Shown: positions 23,320 through 35,674, counted from the first letter of the stretch. The stretch: DNA of 64,000 nucleotides from Umbelopsis isabellina (GCA_016758905.1 JAEPQZ010000006.1:1291900-1355899), one strand, 5' to 3'. The notes: generated by a model from the letters alone, not told the origin. A program made the numbers and translations.

Positions 23320-24553
23320 ATGTTTAATGCATCAGCAGTCTTGTCCCACCCTTCGGCTGCGGAATCAAATGTCTCGCCACCTCATCGCTTAATACCGTGG
23401 ATTTCCGACGAGGCATTAGCCGTCGTAATGCCAGTGGCAGCGTATTGGATATACAGCATTACGTTCCACTTCATCATGAAGGCTGAAATTCCCTTCTTCG
23501 AAAAGTATCGCATACACACTTTGGAAGAAATGGAAACGAAAAACAAGGTGTCTTTATACGAGGTACTCAGAATGGTCCTTGTACAGCAAGTCTTACAGAC
23601 TATCCTGGGTATCATGGTGTTGCCATCAGAACAACCTGCCTTGAATAACCAAGTGGCTCAACAAATTTATGCTCAACGCATACAACACTGGTTACAAGTC
23701 ATTTTTGCTTGGAAAGCGACCATCTTCACTGGAGCTGAAACTATTCAATGGATGGCGTACCTATCGTACTGGGTCATTGTACCAGCTACTCAATTCGTTA
23801 TGGCTATGTAAGTAATTTTGTGAAAGGGGTAATAAAAACATGGATACGGTTCTGATATTTGTCTTGGCAGGTTCATCCTTGATACACATCAATATTTCTT
23901 ACACCGACTGTTTCACGTCAATCAATTCTTATACAAACATGTTCATTCACATCACCATCGCCTATATGTCACCTACGCGTTTGGCGCTCTTTACAATCAT
24001 CCCATAGAAGGTTTTTTGTTGGATTCAGTGGGTGCATCAATGGCTTTTTCCTTGTCCGGAATGTCACCGCGCATGGGCCTTTTGTTCTTCACTTTTTCCA
24101 GTTTAAAAACAGGTATGTGTTTTGCAAGGCTGCACAACGAGGTTAGATACCAGAGTATTAACAGATATGTTATTCAACAGTTGATGACCATTGTGGTTAT
24201 GCGTTTCCATGGGATCCTTTGCAGTTTCTCTTTGGCAACAACGTTGTCTAGTAAGTAGTAGTAGGCATATATGCTATGAACAACGGTGATATATCGGGAC
24301 ATCTGGACTAATTAACATGTTATTTAGCCATGACATCCATCATCAACAATTCGGCATCAAGACGAATTATTCACAACCATTTTTCATATGCTGGGATAGA
24401 TGGCTTGGCAGTAAGTATTACAGATTTGGCATTACGACCCTCATTTCTCAACTAACATTGCACCCTTTCCAATCAGCTATTGTGTCTGACGAAGCAGTAA
24501 AGAAATATGAGGATAGAAGAGCGAAGCTTCGATCAGCCGGCAAAACTAATTAA
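23320..24553 (+). CDS. SUR2: sphinganine C4-hydroxylase
   Basis: Five exons (23320-23807, 23871-24112, 24181-24250, 24328-24410, 24477-24553) encode 319 aa. It belongs to the ER membrane di-iron hydroxylase family and converts dihydrosphingosine to phytosphingosine. The three histidine clusters are present: HRLFH (174-178), HVHSHHH (186-192) and HDIHH (268-272), with NHPIEG and GYAFPWDPLQF between them as in fungal Sur2. Hydrophobic segments flank the histidine core. I use the ATG at 23320, the first in the frame. It converges on the receptor gene, with about 210 bp between stops. Confidence 0.94.
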
Positions 24554-24764
24554 TATATCTTGTAATTTTGGTTTTTTTTTTCTTTGTGTTCTTTTCCTCT
24601 CTATGTATGACATTTGCCATCCTCCCTCCGTTACCTTACACTGTCGACATCCCCCCATTTTCTTCATATACATGACCGAGCAGTAAATTTGAAATATAAG
24701 CTCATAATTTTATACAGGATGGTGTTTTTGAGGAAGTTAATATTATTCGAGTGACTTACAACCG

Positions 24765-27096
24765 CTACAATGCAAAAAACTGATCTTCGTGCTTGGGATA
24801 ACGTCTAGTATCCTTTTTAAACCGCATGCGCGTCTCGTATATCCAGTCATTCCATTCGCGCCATAGCGAGCGTTTGCCGAATGTTATAAATACAATAACT
24901 CCGATCAGAGAAACTAGAGCTTCAGCAGTGATCAACAATGCAAATGGTGGGAGCTTATCACTCACAATGGAGGAGCAGAAGTTTTGATCTTGTTTGGTCA
25001 TCATACACTGGATCCACGACGCTAGCATTTCCTTGTTATCACGAAGGTTTGCTAGTTTCGGTAATTGAACGAGATAAAAAATCTTGAAAATAAGCGGTGT
25101 TAGTTCAAAGTACAAAATGACAGTATCTTGTAACCTATCGCTCACCCAGTAAAATAAGAATGCAACCATAGCGTTGAGTGCCAGCAGTAAGGCTCGCCAC
25201 TGAATTTTGAAAGCCGTCATCACATGTCGTCGATGAGATATTGGTGGTTGTCGACTATGTTGAGACGTCGTACCAAAAGTTCTGGAATTAGACATCTCTA
25301 TATCTGTGCTTTCCTTCATAGACACCTACACAAAAAAGTCAGGAAGTGCCATTCAATTTTACTCTTCCATATATAAAATGCTTACCCTGGCAATATGGAA
25401 AAATGTTGCCAAATGAATGACAACACTTGGGAGAACGATAGCCGCCAAAGGATCAAAGAATAATTTATAAATCCAATCAGCCGATAAAAGACAAAGATTT
25501 GCAAATTCAAACTGAACTTGATGATAGACCAATGAAATAACGGTGACTATCAATGGCCCTCCCCAGCATATAATGTTCAATGCAATATATTTGTTGACCA
25601 AGAACTTGGAATTCCAAACAGTATGGAGATGTAGATTAATAATAACCGCACTGACCCACAAAGCCATTGCCAGAGTGGAGTAGATCAGAATGCCGCCTGT
25701 AGATATATGTCAGTTGCTTATTTTACATAATCGCATAAAAGCTGCAGAATTTTCACTTACCTTGGATAGCACAGACAAGGTTATTGTCTTGTGTACTGGC
25801 GACGATATCGGTTGAACATTGAATGCCTTTTGGGTTACCCAGAACAAAAAGAACGTCAGCACTATAAAGGAATAGCGCAATGAAAAATTCAAAAATCAGA
25901 AGCGAAGGGTGGGTCCTTTTGTCAGGAAGTACAGCATAACTGATAACCAAAATTAAGGCTAGAATAGCAGACACACTTCTTATGATATCAGTGGCCATAA
26001 ATCCTTTTTGCATCCATCCAACAGGGTAGAAATATTCTTGTACAGGGCAGGGTATACAGCATCCATTAGCGCAAGTGTCCGGGCTTACTGAGTTGTTTGT
26101 TCCTGCCTGCGCTAGAGGATCTTTGAGGAATGGCGCAGGACAACTAGGTAGGATATACCCAGCCGGTAAAGTTAGGGTACTGCCAGCAGCTGTAGCTGAA
26201 ATTGAATTGAATCCCAAATGTTAATTGATCAGTGCGCTAAGCCTTATTCTATAATCCATAAATGATATGTTCAAACCTTGGGTGGGTATATTGTTACAGC
26301 TCCCATCGCTTGCTGGAGCCTCATTATAAATTGGCGAGGCTTTGGTACAATCGGGTATCAAAGACTTATATCCAGTGGCTGTCAGTTCTGCCATGCAAGT
26401 CACTACCACTTGCGCGCAAGTAGACTGACATGCAGGAAGCCACTCTGTCGTACCTAATACAAGATTAAGAACCAATTTAAAAAAAATTACGCTTGTCCAA
26501 CCGTAAACTGTTACCAATGCGGTCTCAGTACACGTACCAGTTGATGTAGTGGTACATTTGCCGTACATTTGGCTGCATTCAAATCGATAAAAGTCATCTA
26601 CGCATTGAGGGTTTGTTGATCCAAGGCTAGCTGATAGGACTGTGAGGTTTTGAAGTGAGGCTTCGATGGTCGAGATGGGTATATTATTGGTGTAAATTGT
26701 GTAATTTATATATTTCTGAGAAAAAAAAAAGCAAAGCCCATGCGGAGGCGTAAGAATCCAGATGCCATCTATACTGATCTCTATGCCCGTGTCTACTTAC
26801 CGCACATACTCCCTCACTTGGATATGTCTGGCACTGGAGTGCTGATGCTGGTGAAGCTGCAAATCACACATCGCAATTTTAGTTAGTATTGGTTAGGAAT
26901 TCCTAGTTACTCAAAAGCTATCTTTATTGCTCTGCCGTGTACCTTGTGTCGATGCAGGGACTGCAGTTGAGATAGTTAGACTGTGTGATGCTTTCACTGA
27001 CACCGAGGAGGGCACAACGGCATGCACAGCCATCAATGGATTCCCGATCAAAAAGGGAAATAACAGTATGTTTATGGCGCCATAAACATGCTTCAT
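24765..27096 (-). CDS. Frizzled-like seven-transmembrane receptor with 10-Cys CRD
   Basis: Seven exons (24765-25325, 25386-25696, 25761-26195, 26277-26453, 26538-26715, 26801-26856, 26943-27096) encode 623 aa. A signal peptide precedes an extracellular domain with exactly ten cysteines in Frizzled-CRD spacing (CQTYPSEGVCAKYINYT, FECSQMYGKC, LPACQSTCAQVVVTC, IPDC). A second Cys-rich stretch (CANGCCIPCPVQEYFYPVGW) follows, then seven hydrophobic segments, including CWGGPLIVTVISLVYH and DPLAAIVLPSVVIHLATFF. The tail after the last segment is short and basic (FGKRSLWREWNDW), with no exact KTxxxW Dishevelled motif. Frizzled/Smoothened-family proteins are known outside animals in amoebae and some fungi. 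The ligand is unknown, and fungi lack Wnt. The 84-nt intron in the CRD is a multiple of three and open. Confidence 0.82.
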
Positions 27097-27988
27097 ACTG
27101 GATCTCACTGCAGTGATCGTAAAGGAAGAAAGAGAACTGCATGAGGGCTCAACAAATAAAAATTATTGAATACGCAGAATTAGGTTCTCCACAAAAGACG
27201 TTGCACAGAATGGTGTGAGTAGTACCTAATTCAGAGCGAATTTTAAAGAACCCAAAGGTATCAGGAAAGCCACAGACACCGCATTTAGACTTGCACTTCG
27301 GATTCTCTCAAAGTTAGCGAGATTCTTATGCCGATGCCCACAAATAGCATGCCTGTACAACAAGGCGCAAGCATCCTACGCCCGACTCAATAAATTGCTT
27401 CACGTGAAATCGTGAATGATAATCACAATCATTGGCACTTCTTTTGTCAGAACACTCTGATTTCGGGATGAAAGCGCCGCGTGCGGACTACATAGTTATT
27501 GCAATAAAGATATGCATTCGCCTAAAAATAAAGCTGTGTAGCGTGTATATGGATTTTATTGGCTGGACAGTTCATATATTGGACAAGTTGATCGGTTCTG
27601 TTGAAAGAAAGTGTGTGGAAAAACATCAGTTGATCGTTGTGGAGAATTTGTGCGCCATAGGTAAACTGGAGCTGGAAAAAATTCAACATAAAGTACACAG
27701 GTCACGGGCCAGTGCATATATTAGCTTTTCAGCGTGTTTGCAATAGAATTATAAGCTTTTTTTTTTTTTAAACTAAAGGAAATATCAAAATGAACAATGC
27801 TTATGCTAAGTTGAGACTGCAGATTCTTTGAGGTTGGCAAAGTAATTTAAGATGGCGCTATGGGCCATGGATGCAACTCCTGGTATATCAGTAACTGGTG
27901 GTGGGACCTTCGAATGATAGCTTTTTTTTTTTTCAAAACCGCATGATTTAATAACCAATAATGGCGGGACTTGTACAAAAATCATTGC
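27097..27988. other. intergenic region
   Basis: About 890 bp upstream of the receptor gene and downstream of the PMT gene. It has T-tracts at about 27759-27768 and 27922-27933. An open frame at 27432-27746 starts from a non-ATG codon and resembles nothing known. Presumably promoter and 3' sequence. Confidence 0.4.
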
Positions 27989-30775
27989 TCACCTATTGCA
28001 GTTGTAATCCCAAGTAGACAGCCATTTTGAGGCTACACAAGATTCACGGCTCCAAGGTTCTCCGTATGTAATGGGTATAAGTGATCGATAGACATAATAT
28101 ACCCCAATATTGACAAAAGCTGCAGCCAACAACCTTTTCCTTCTGCTAGACTTCACAATGAGACTTTCGAAAAGCGTCGCGGCTAATAATATGGCAAAAT
28201 ATAAAGCGGGCAGGTAATGGTGCAGAAATAGCTGTCTTTTCATCAGGAAAAAGGGTAAGAAATGTAGAAACCAGCCCTTGAAAAAATATCCCATCGTTCT
28301 CTCCACATGCGGTGCCAGTGAGAAGACAGATGTGTCAATGTGGCGTTTTTGAACAAAGCTTCGCAATACATAGCCTAGTGCAACTATTGCGATTGCCAGG
28401 TCGGTACCAAAGTAAACTACAGGGTTGCCAAGCATATAGACGTACGAGCCGTTTTGATTGTAATAATTGATACCTCTATGCAAAACTGGCCATTGTGATC
28501 TATGTAATCTTTTTAGAAGCTTGACATACCTTGTAATTAGTCTCAAAAAGATGTACTTACGGCCGCGAATCATACGGATGACTCTTAGTCAAGCCATTAT
28601 TGATGTTCCACATTACCTTGTGGAGTTCGACAAATTTCTCAAAGGTGGTCATCACTGAATACTTGACTATTTTTGCCTCATTGTCAGCTATAACAAATGT
28701 CAAGTAAGAGTTAAAGTCCGAACTGATCTATTTCTGCTCATTGATATGTATAGCTTTACCTATCTCTGGAATAGAGGTCTCAATATACCAAATCACGTTT
28801 TTTGGCTTGGCTGACTTCAAACACGCCACCTAGACAGATGTTAGTTAATTTGCCCAGCTATATCCAAGTGTAAACTGAAGTAACTTACCTCTATCTGGCC
28901 AAACCCCCATTTAGGAAGTTTCAAGTTCTTAGATATCAGGTAGCAGTCAGTAACAACATGCCTCAATCGAAATTTAGATTTGAGTGCCTTAAGAGCTGTT
29001 CTTGATTGCTGATCTGATTGATCATAATCCACGATTTCGATTTCCCAATCGTTGTTCATATCCTCAAAATTATAGCCACTGTGACATGTGCCGTTTTAAG
29101 TTACGATGTTACGTTACAGCCCATGTAAAAGACAGGATTCATACCTAGCTTCGTTATAATGTTCTCCTGGGCTTAAAGGCGCTCTGATGTTGTGAGAGTG
29201 CAAGAATGCACCAGTAGTTACATGTTTTAAATGTACGATATTGCCGTGTTCTATGGTATCTGAGGATGTATTATTGGTAGGTTTTTTGAATATGCGCCAT
29301 ACATTGTTCTCGTCTTTTTTGAATGGGTAAAGAGTTATTTGTTGCTGCTTGCTCTCGGAAGGGTAAAGGTGACCGTGGCTATGTAGATAACCTCCAGCTG
29401 TCGCAACATGTCGGATCTCAATTTGGGCGTTGTTACTCACCAATTCAACTGTGCCATCATGGTACTTGACTCCAGCAAGACTGTACTGGAACCGACCACT
29501 CATGAACGAGTTAGCATCACCCAGTTGATTTAGTACCGCAAAATGTACAACGAAGCTGATATAGTAGATTACAAGAGGTAAAATAGCTAGGCACACCGCT
29601 CGGCTTACAATATGAGCTGACAAAGTTCGCTAGTGATGGAGATAAAAATGTTATTCGCTTTGCTAAAGCAGAGTTGATGTTTTACGGTTGCAAACTTACC
29701 ACAGCGATACGCCTATCCCCAACAATATTCCACAGCTGGGATATAGTATGAACACCAATGGTGGCAATGGTGAAAAGTCCTACCCACTTGGTGCTTATTG
29801 CCAATCCAAGCCCTAGGCCTGTCAGAGCTAAATTAGACCACCAGGACCAGCCAAATGGTCTAGAACAGTACAGCTCGTTAGTCATTGATTCTTTTCATAC
29901 ATAAGAGATTAGCTCAAATAACTACTGAGTTTGTGCTTTCACGAAATTGATCCAAAAGAAGTTGGTGAAGGCGATGAAAAAGAGTAGTATACTGTCCAAG
30001 AGTATTAATCGGTTGTTTGCAACCATTCCATTCTCTTAATGTGAGCTGCATTTTAGTATCACATATAGAGAAGGGGCTCATAAGAACGTTCAATCTGATG
30101 TTTTACCATGACAAAGTGCCAATGCAGCTGTGACAGATGTGATCCTAGTAAATCCAGCGGATCGCAGTGTGGCGAATAAAATTGGAACAGTCAAAAGACC
30201 AAGAAAACAGTTCAAAAACCTCATGTTAACGTAAGGCACGCCTGTGTCTTGATAAGTACTGAAATGAATGCAGATACAGAATTAAGAATGTGATGCATAG
30301 TGATTCAATTCGACTCTCTACGTACTCGCCGATCTTTTCGAATAGAAAATCCCCAGCAAATCCACAAACCCAGGCCCACCCGGCTATGAGTAGCTTTCCT
30401 AACTATTTGATAATGACTTTCGTGAGCATTTTCTACCGATATTTACATGAATTAAAGGTGGAGAGGACGTACAGGTGGATGCACATCTGTGAAATAAGCA
30501 CCATTGACATATTTGGCAGCAAACTTTCCAAAATGAACTTCGTCAAAGCTATGTAGGTAATACATGTCAGCAACCTTTGTAATATTATCACCACTTCATC
30601 CAGTTGCAACTTACACAACACCGTTCGGCTGAGATATCTTCCACAACCTTATGAAACCAGTCCAAGCGGTGAGAGCAGCAACTGCGACAAAGTCAAGATT
30701 GCTGAATCCTGATGACTTGTGCAGACGACTGTCTTTCAGCTTATGCTCGCTTTCTATATACAAGCTTTTTGACAT
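27989..30775 (-). CDS. PMT2: protein O-mannosyltransferase, PMT2 family
   Basis: Eleven exons (27989-28499, 28561-28687, 28760-28829, 28889-29078, 29145-29629, 29700-29859, 29926-30034, 30107-30258, 30326-30402, 30473-30548, 30615-30775) encode 705 aa. It transfers mannose from dolichol-phosphate-mannose to Ser/Thr of secretory proteins in the ER. The catalytic loop FDEVHFGKFAAKY (Asp56-Glu57), VHPPLGKLLIAGW, and ENGMVANNRLILLDS are present. MIR repeats include GGYLHSHGHLYP and TTGAFLHSHNIRAPLSPG. Membrane-rich C-terminal half: YMLGNPVVYF. The LHSHGHLYP and CYLISKNLKLPKWGFGQ blocks fit the PMT2 rather than the PMT1 or PMT4 branch. Secretory targets such as the surface proteins in this window are plausible substrates. 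Confidence 0.93.
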
Positions 30776-30995
30776 GTTAGACGCGTAGAGACATTGACTA
30801 TTAACAACGGGGCTCAGCGAGGGGTTACAGACATTACGAAGGCAGGGCTGCTTAACTGCTGCTCATTGTGACTGTCCTTCATAACTTTGTCAGGAACGGG
30901 GTCGACTCATCAAGGGTTTTTATTTAATCAGTCTTTTCATACTAAGTTATTATAGTAAAAGTAGATGGACAAATGACCATAAGGGGTATATTGCT

Positions 30996-32486
30996 TCAAA
31001 GTTTGGTTTCTTGTCTTGGTCCTTGGCCATCTGCATGGAAAAAAGACAGACGAATAAGACAAATGGATGATAAAGTTACCAGAACAGGATATTTCTAGTC
31101 GGTCACGACTTACCTATCCATGTGCGCATTCGATTCATGGCTGTTATGGGATTGGCCTGTGGTGCGGTATTGCTTGAAGCGCCTGGTGTAGCATTCGCAG
31201 CGTTAGCCGAAGTGCTAGGGCCACCTATAGTTCCTCTTCGTTCCATGAGCACAAAATGCATCTGCATACGTAGACCATGGCATAATGCTCTTAGGCTTTG
31301 CATTTCTTCTTGCATTCTAAGAGTTTCCGTCATCAATGCCACGTTTTGTTTTAATTCAAGAGATGCCATATTGGCTGTTATCGTTTCAACGTCATTCTTG
31401 AGGCGTTCATTATCAGACATGATGATCTCTTGAGGCGACAATACCACATCATTAATGTCAGTGATATGTTCGTCATCATTGTACGCGCTGCGTCTCCTAG
31501 GCGCAAAATAGTTTGGAAACATTGCTGACAGTGATTCATGAAGGTGGCTGACTTGACCAGTCAAGTCTTCTAGTTGTGAGCTTAGTGAGTCATAGCCTCT
31601 TCTCGAATGGCGAAGCTCCTCAAGCAACGCGTCCTCTCGATGCTTTTGTTGGAATAAATAATCTTTGATCGCTTCATAAGGGCATTCTTTCAAATGAATG
31701 GTAGCCATATTTTTTCGAGGACCAACCCATTTACAACCAAAGGATGATAAGCTGCAAGGAATTGGGTTATTTGGACATTCGTCAAGATGTTGTAAATGCT
31801 CGCTTCTGATGTTTTCGGTATCGCAGTGAGGGCATCGGACGATCTCTGCGGGACAGAGTTCATGATGGTCCTAACAGAAGTACCATATGATTAGATCTTT
31901 AATTGGTCAGGAGGAGGTTTGAACCTGATTAAAGTTTATATTACCTCTAGCTCAAAGGCTCTCATTTTCTTTTTACACATCAAGCATTCCGACATGCGAT
32001 ATTGACAGGTTTCAACATGTGAATTCATATCTTTTTTGAGAACAAGTTCACTGCATTCGTCCAATTCGCATGGGAGAGGAGTGTATTCGCATTCAGAGTT
32101 GAGATGATGGGTTATCAGGTGTCGTTGGCCAACGTAGGTACATCCAAAGGACGATCTAGGACAATGAGCCTGTAGCTCATTTACCATATTATGAATGATT
32201 TTCACAGCTGTTTGCAAATCCGACAGAGCAAGCGGCGATCGGTCTACAGGGCATTGTGGGGCACTTTCTAAGGCTTGGTATATGCAGGACTCGCAAAATA
32301 TATGGCTACAGAGGTAAAGTAAGTACTAGTCGGAACAGAATGGTACGGGATTTTAAGAAATGAGTCAGCATATTACCCGCAAGGAGAAGCCATGGGCTCT
32401 ACAAATGGAGCATGACAAATGCAGCAGATCAAGTTCGGATTGACCGTCTCTGTAAACGTCAAGCTGTGCAAGTCTACTTCAGCCAT
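30996..32486 (-). CDS. RING and TRAF-type zinc-finger protein
   Basis: Four exons (30996-31030, 31114-31870, 31945-32305, 32377-32486) encode 420 aa. The N-terminal RING finger reads CCICHAPFVEPMASPCGH, then FCESCIYQAL and CPVDR, and suggests E3 ubiquitin ligase activity. TRAF-type zinc-finger repeats follow (CPRSSFGCTYVGQRHLITHH, CEYTPLPCELDECSELVL, CQYRMSECLMC, CPAEIVRCPHC, CPNNPIPC, FGCKWVGP). A helical, probably coiled-coil region and a Gly/Ala/Ser-rich tail end the protein. There is no MATH domain, unlike animal TRAFs. The last exon adds ten residues through a good GTAAGT donor; without it the frame stops three codons later. Substrates are unknown. Confidence 0.85.
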
Positions 32487-32961
32487 TGCAACATTGAACA
32501 ACAAGACAGTAAGTAGGGTTTGGCAGGTTTGGGAGGCACTTTATGAAAAATTGAAATTCCGATTACTGAGAGCATGTGACATTCGAATTTGTTGCAGTGT
32601 GCACAGAGTGGGGGCTGACCGGCTAAGCGTGTTAAGCTTACGGTCGGAAGATATAGAGGACGGTAAATTAAGATAGCTTTCGATGAAACTAACTGGTTGA
32701 GTTTCTTTAAGCTACGTAAAATACTACCCTTCTCAGAAAAAGTCAGTCCAATAAAAGCCATAGAAAGCACTAAAAATTCTTGTCTTTGGGGATCATTGCA
32801 AGGCTACGTCAGCTACGGCGCTCAAGGATTCTGGCCCAATTTTTTCCCTTTTTTTCTTATATTTTTCTCTCTCGGAGCTCAGAGCTACCTCTTAACTCTC
32901 TGTCTTCTTTATTACCAAACACCTTTTCCCTCAAATCTTTCTCACTTAACTTTCAATCATA
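32487..32961. other. divergent promoter region (RING gene / HMG-like gene)
   Basis: About 475 bp shared by two divergent genes. A long pyrimidine-rich tract (about 32836-32950) leads into the ATG of the small plus-strand gene, as is common in strongly expressed fungal housekeeping promoters. No other element recognised. Confidence 0.45.
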
Positions 32962-33636
32962 ATGGCCAAAGAAAAGGTTGCTAAGAAGTCTGCTGGAGGT
33001 AGTTGTTTGTTTCTCTTGCTATTCGCTCTTAAAACGCGTCGCATGTACTAAAAAAACCATTTCTTCATAGTCAAGAAGATTACTCCTTATAACAAGTTTA
33101 TGAAGGTGAGTATTATCGTTTCACTATAGCATGTATGTGGACACTGTTACGCGTTTAAATCGCGTAAATGTGGCCATTTTTACATGCTGTTTTTGAGTGG
33201 GTACGGCTGTGCACGCTGCTTATTGGCACAACTCCCACACTCTTGAGCATCTGTGATACTAAAACCCAAATACACGCAATGATCGTCACATAGACTGAAC
33301 TTGCCAATGTCAAGAAAGAGAAACCCGACATTGCGCATAAGGAGGTAGGGAGATAGTGAACCTTGGCTTTTTTTTTGGCCTCTTTTTATCGCTTACTTGG
33401 TAAAGTTTGACTGACTGATTTCTCTTTCGCGGGGATTACGTGAAATTTTTAATTTTTGAAGGCGTTTAAGATGGCCGTAAGTACCACCACACCACTAATC
33501 GGTCGTGTGATCTGCTAAGAATAACATTGTATATCTCACGTACACACTGTTCTATAAAACTAACCGCATCTGTTCGTGTAATCATTAGGCTGGTCGCTGG
33601 AAGGACAGTCCCGAAAACCCTAAGAATAAAGCTTAA
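32962..33636 (+). CDS. small YABBY/HMG-box-like protein
   Basis: Five exons (32962-32998, 33071-33105, 33294-33344, 33462-33476, 33589-33636) encode only 61 aa: a Lys-rich start (MAKEKVAKKSAG), then TPYNKFMKTEL, KPDIAHKEAFKMAAGRWKDS and a basic end. The PYNKFMK...HKEAFK.AA..WK pattern is the small HMG-box-like/YABBY domain shared by many fungal proteins, probably a DNA-binding or nucleolar role. Exon 4 is a 15-nt micro-exon. Introns make up about 70% of the gene and contain ACGCGT motifs and a short inverted repeat. Exon phases are consistent throughout. Confidence 0.83.
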
Positions 33637-34321
33637 GGAATGCCCCCATAACGGATCGGCTCTACACTGCATCCTTCAGGGTGTCGTGAGATAGCTGATA
33701 GAGTATCATTTCAAACCTTTTTTTTATTCTTATACTTTGTCTTTCCTATGCTTTTATTATGCTATATTGCCAATGCCGCTCTTTATCCAAGCATTTTAGC
33801 TATTGCTCTTATTGATACTTTAAAAAATTTTCTTTTGTGATCATTCGCTATATTTGTAATCAAAGAATGTTTGTTCAACGCTTATGCTTGTAGGTTAAAA
33901 AATAAAGCAAAGACGCGGAGTAGGTAATCCTTATATCCTGAAAAGCAGTGAAGATTATTGGACTAGAGCGATAGTAAACTCCTTTACGATTATTCTGATA
34001 TCAGCATTAGTGCATTTCAACAACTTTACTGAAAAAAAATGCTGTTTACATGCTCCCTTACTAGGTATTACACCATGTTTGTCTTCGATCAACGAGTATT
34101 TCTATGAATGCTTTTCATCTCTGAATTTCTACATCTTGCCAGCTATCACATCGGAGATTCAACCCTTGGAGTTTCAGACATAAAATTCAACATTGAGTGA
34201 CAAAAAATTTGATTGGCTGAAAACCGATTTTGGGACTTTTACTTGTCGACGTCACCAACTCCAGGCGCCTTTTTGTTTACGAGACAAAGCACTTTCGGTT
34301 CCTTTGTAAAGTTTTCAAGTA
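33637..34321. other. intergenic region
   Basis: About 685 bp between two plus-strand genes. It contains the 3' end of the HMG-like gene, with an AATAAA motif near 33899, and the ATP5 promoter. No further feature recognised. Confidence 0.4.
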
Positions 34322-35213
34322 ATGGCGTCCCAGCTCACTCGTATGGCCTTTGCAGCCCCCAAGGTATGCAACAGCAACTTGTTACTCGACTTTGCGAATA
34401 TATATTCAACAAATTCGACAATCCAACTGAAATGATATACTGATTGTTAAATTTATCTCACTTCATGACATGTTTAGATGGCTCGCAGCTATGCTTCCGC
34501 CTCTCACATCAAGGTATATTTCATCATATTTTCGCACACAACAATATCAAAAAGAGATTCTGTAGTCGAAAATACTTCATCAGCTGCTGTCTTGCTATGC
34601 ACAATCAATTTCGAAATCGTATATAACAATTATTGACATTTCATGTTCAACTTAGGCTCCTTTGACTTTGTTCGGATTGGACGGTCGTTATGCTACCGCT
34701 CTTTATACCGCTGCTGCTCGCGAGAACCAACTCGATGCTATCGAGAAGGAGCTCAAGCAAATCCAAACTGTTGTTAACAAGGACAAGGGTGTTCAAAACC
34801 TTCTCCAAAACCCTACCATCAACCGCTCTCACAAGAAGGAAGGTGTCCAACAATTGTTGAAGTCTGGAAAGTACTCCAAGATCACTGGCAACTTTTTCGA
34901 GACTCTTGCCGAGAACGGTCGTCTTTCTGAGACCACCAAGATCATCGCTGCCTATCAAGAGCTCATGGGCGCTCACCGAAACGAGCTCAGCGTTGTCATC
35001 ACATCCGCTAAGGACCTTGACAAGGCTACCCTTAACAAGGTTTCCGATGCTCTTTCCAAGAGCGCTCTTGCCGAGGGTAAGAAGTTGATTGTCACCAACA
35101 AGGTCAAGCCCGCCATTCTTGGTGGTTTGACTGTTGAGTTCGGTGACAAGACCATCGATCTTTCTGTTGCCTCCAAGGTTGCCAAGCTCAACAAGCTCAT
35201 TTCTGGTATGTAA
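34322..35213 (+). CDS. ATP5: mitochondrial ATP synthase OSCP (subunit 5)
   Basis: Three exons (34322-34363, 34478-34513, 34656-35213) encode 211 aa. OSCP joins the F1 head to the peripheral stalk of ATP synthase in the inner mitochondrial membrane. The two short first exons encode a presequence rich in Arg, Ala and Ser. The mature part has FGLDGRYATALYTAA, LLQNPTINRSHKKEGVQ, ETLAENGRL and GGLTVEFGDKTIDLSVASK, all hallmarks of OSCP. Its codon usage is the most biased in the window (many C-ending codons, AAG, CTC), consistent with high expression. Confidence 0.96.
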
Positions 35214-35674
35214 TCTAATTTAATATGAGTGGCTTTATGAGGAAGTTGCAATCAAAATCTCGTTTCAAGTTACTGTTATCCAGTTGCGGCTGATGACAGT
35301 ACTCGTTTGATATAAATGATTGCATCCAGCTGAAGATATCGGCCCTCTGAATCCAAAAACTGAAGACTTTTTACTGACCATTTTTTTTCCTTTCAATAGA
35401 CTCTGTTTAAATGAATAGCTAGTTGCAGCCGTGCTGTGGAATCTTTAGACAGACAGTTGTTTTTTACCGCGCAATTCTGTGTTAATAGAAAAAAATGAAT
35501 ATCTTTTAAAATTTTAATGTTTGGTATTAAGGCATCTTTGTGGAGTGAGATATGTTTTATGAGGTAGAATTGGATATATACAGAAAGCAACAGGTCTAAA
35601 TTACAACACATAAAAGGATGTGAAAATACTTGCCACTATTAAACTTATCAAAGCTAGTGGCAATAAGACCCTTA
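35214..35674. other. 3' region between convergent genes
   Basis: About 460 bp between the convergent ATP5 and DAD3 genes. AT-rich with T-runs near 35384. No coding sequence recognised. Confidence 0.4.

Noticed and set aside
26507-26524. In-frame continuation through the receptor CRD (no intron)
   Set aside because: Reading through 26454-26537 would insert a hydrophobic stretch into the cysteine-rich domain and an extra cysteine. Splicing with the GTACGT donor gives exactly the ten-cysteine pattern.
27432-27746. 104-residue open frame on the plus strand
   Set aside because: It needs a non-ATG start, has no recognisable motif and lies in a region expected to be promoter.
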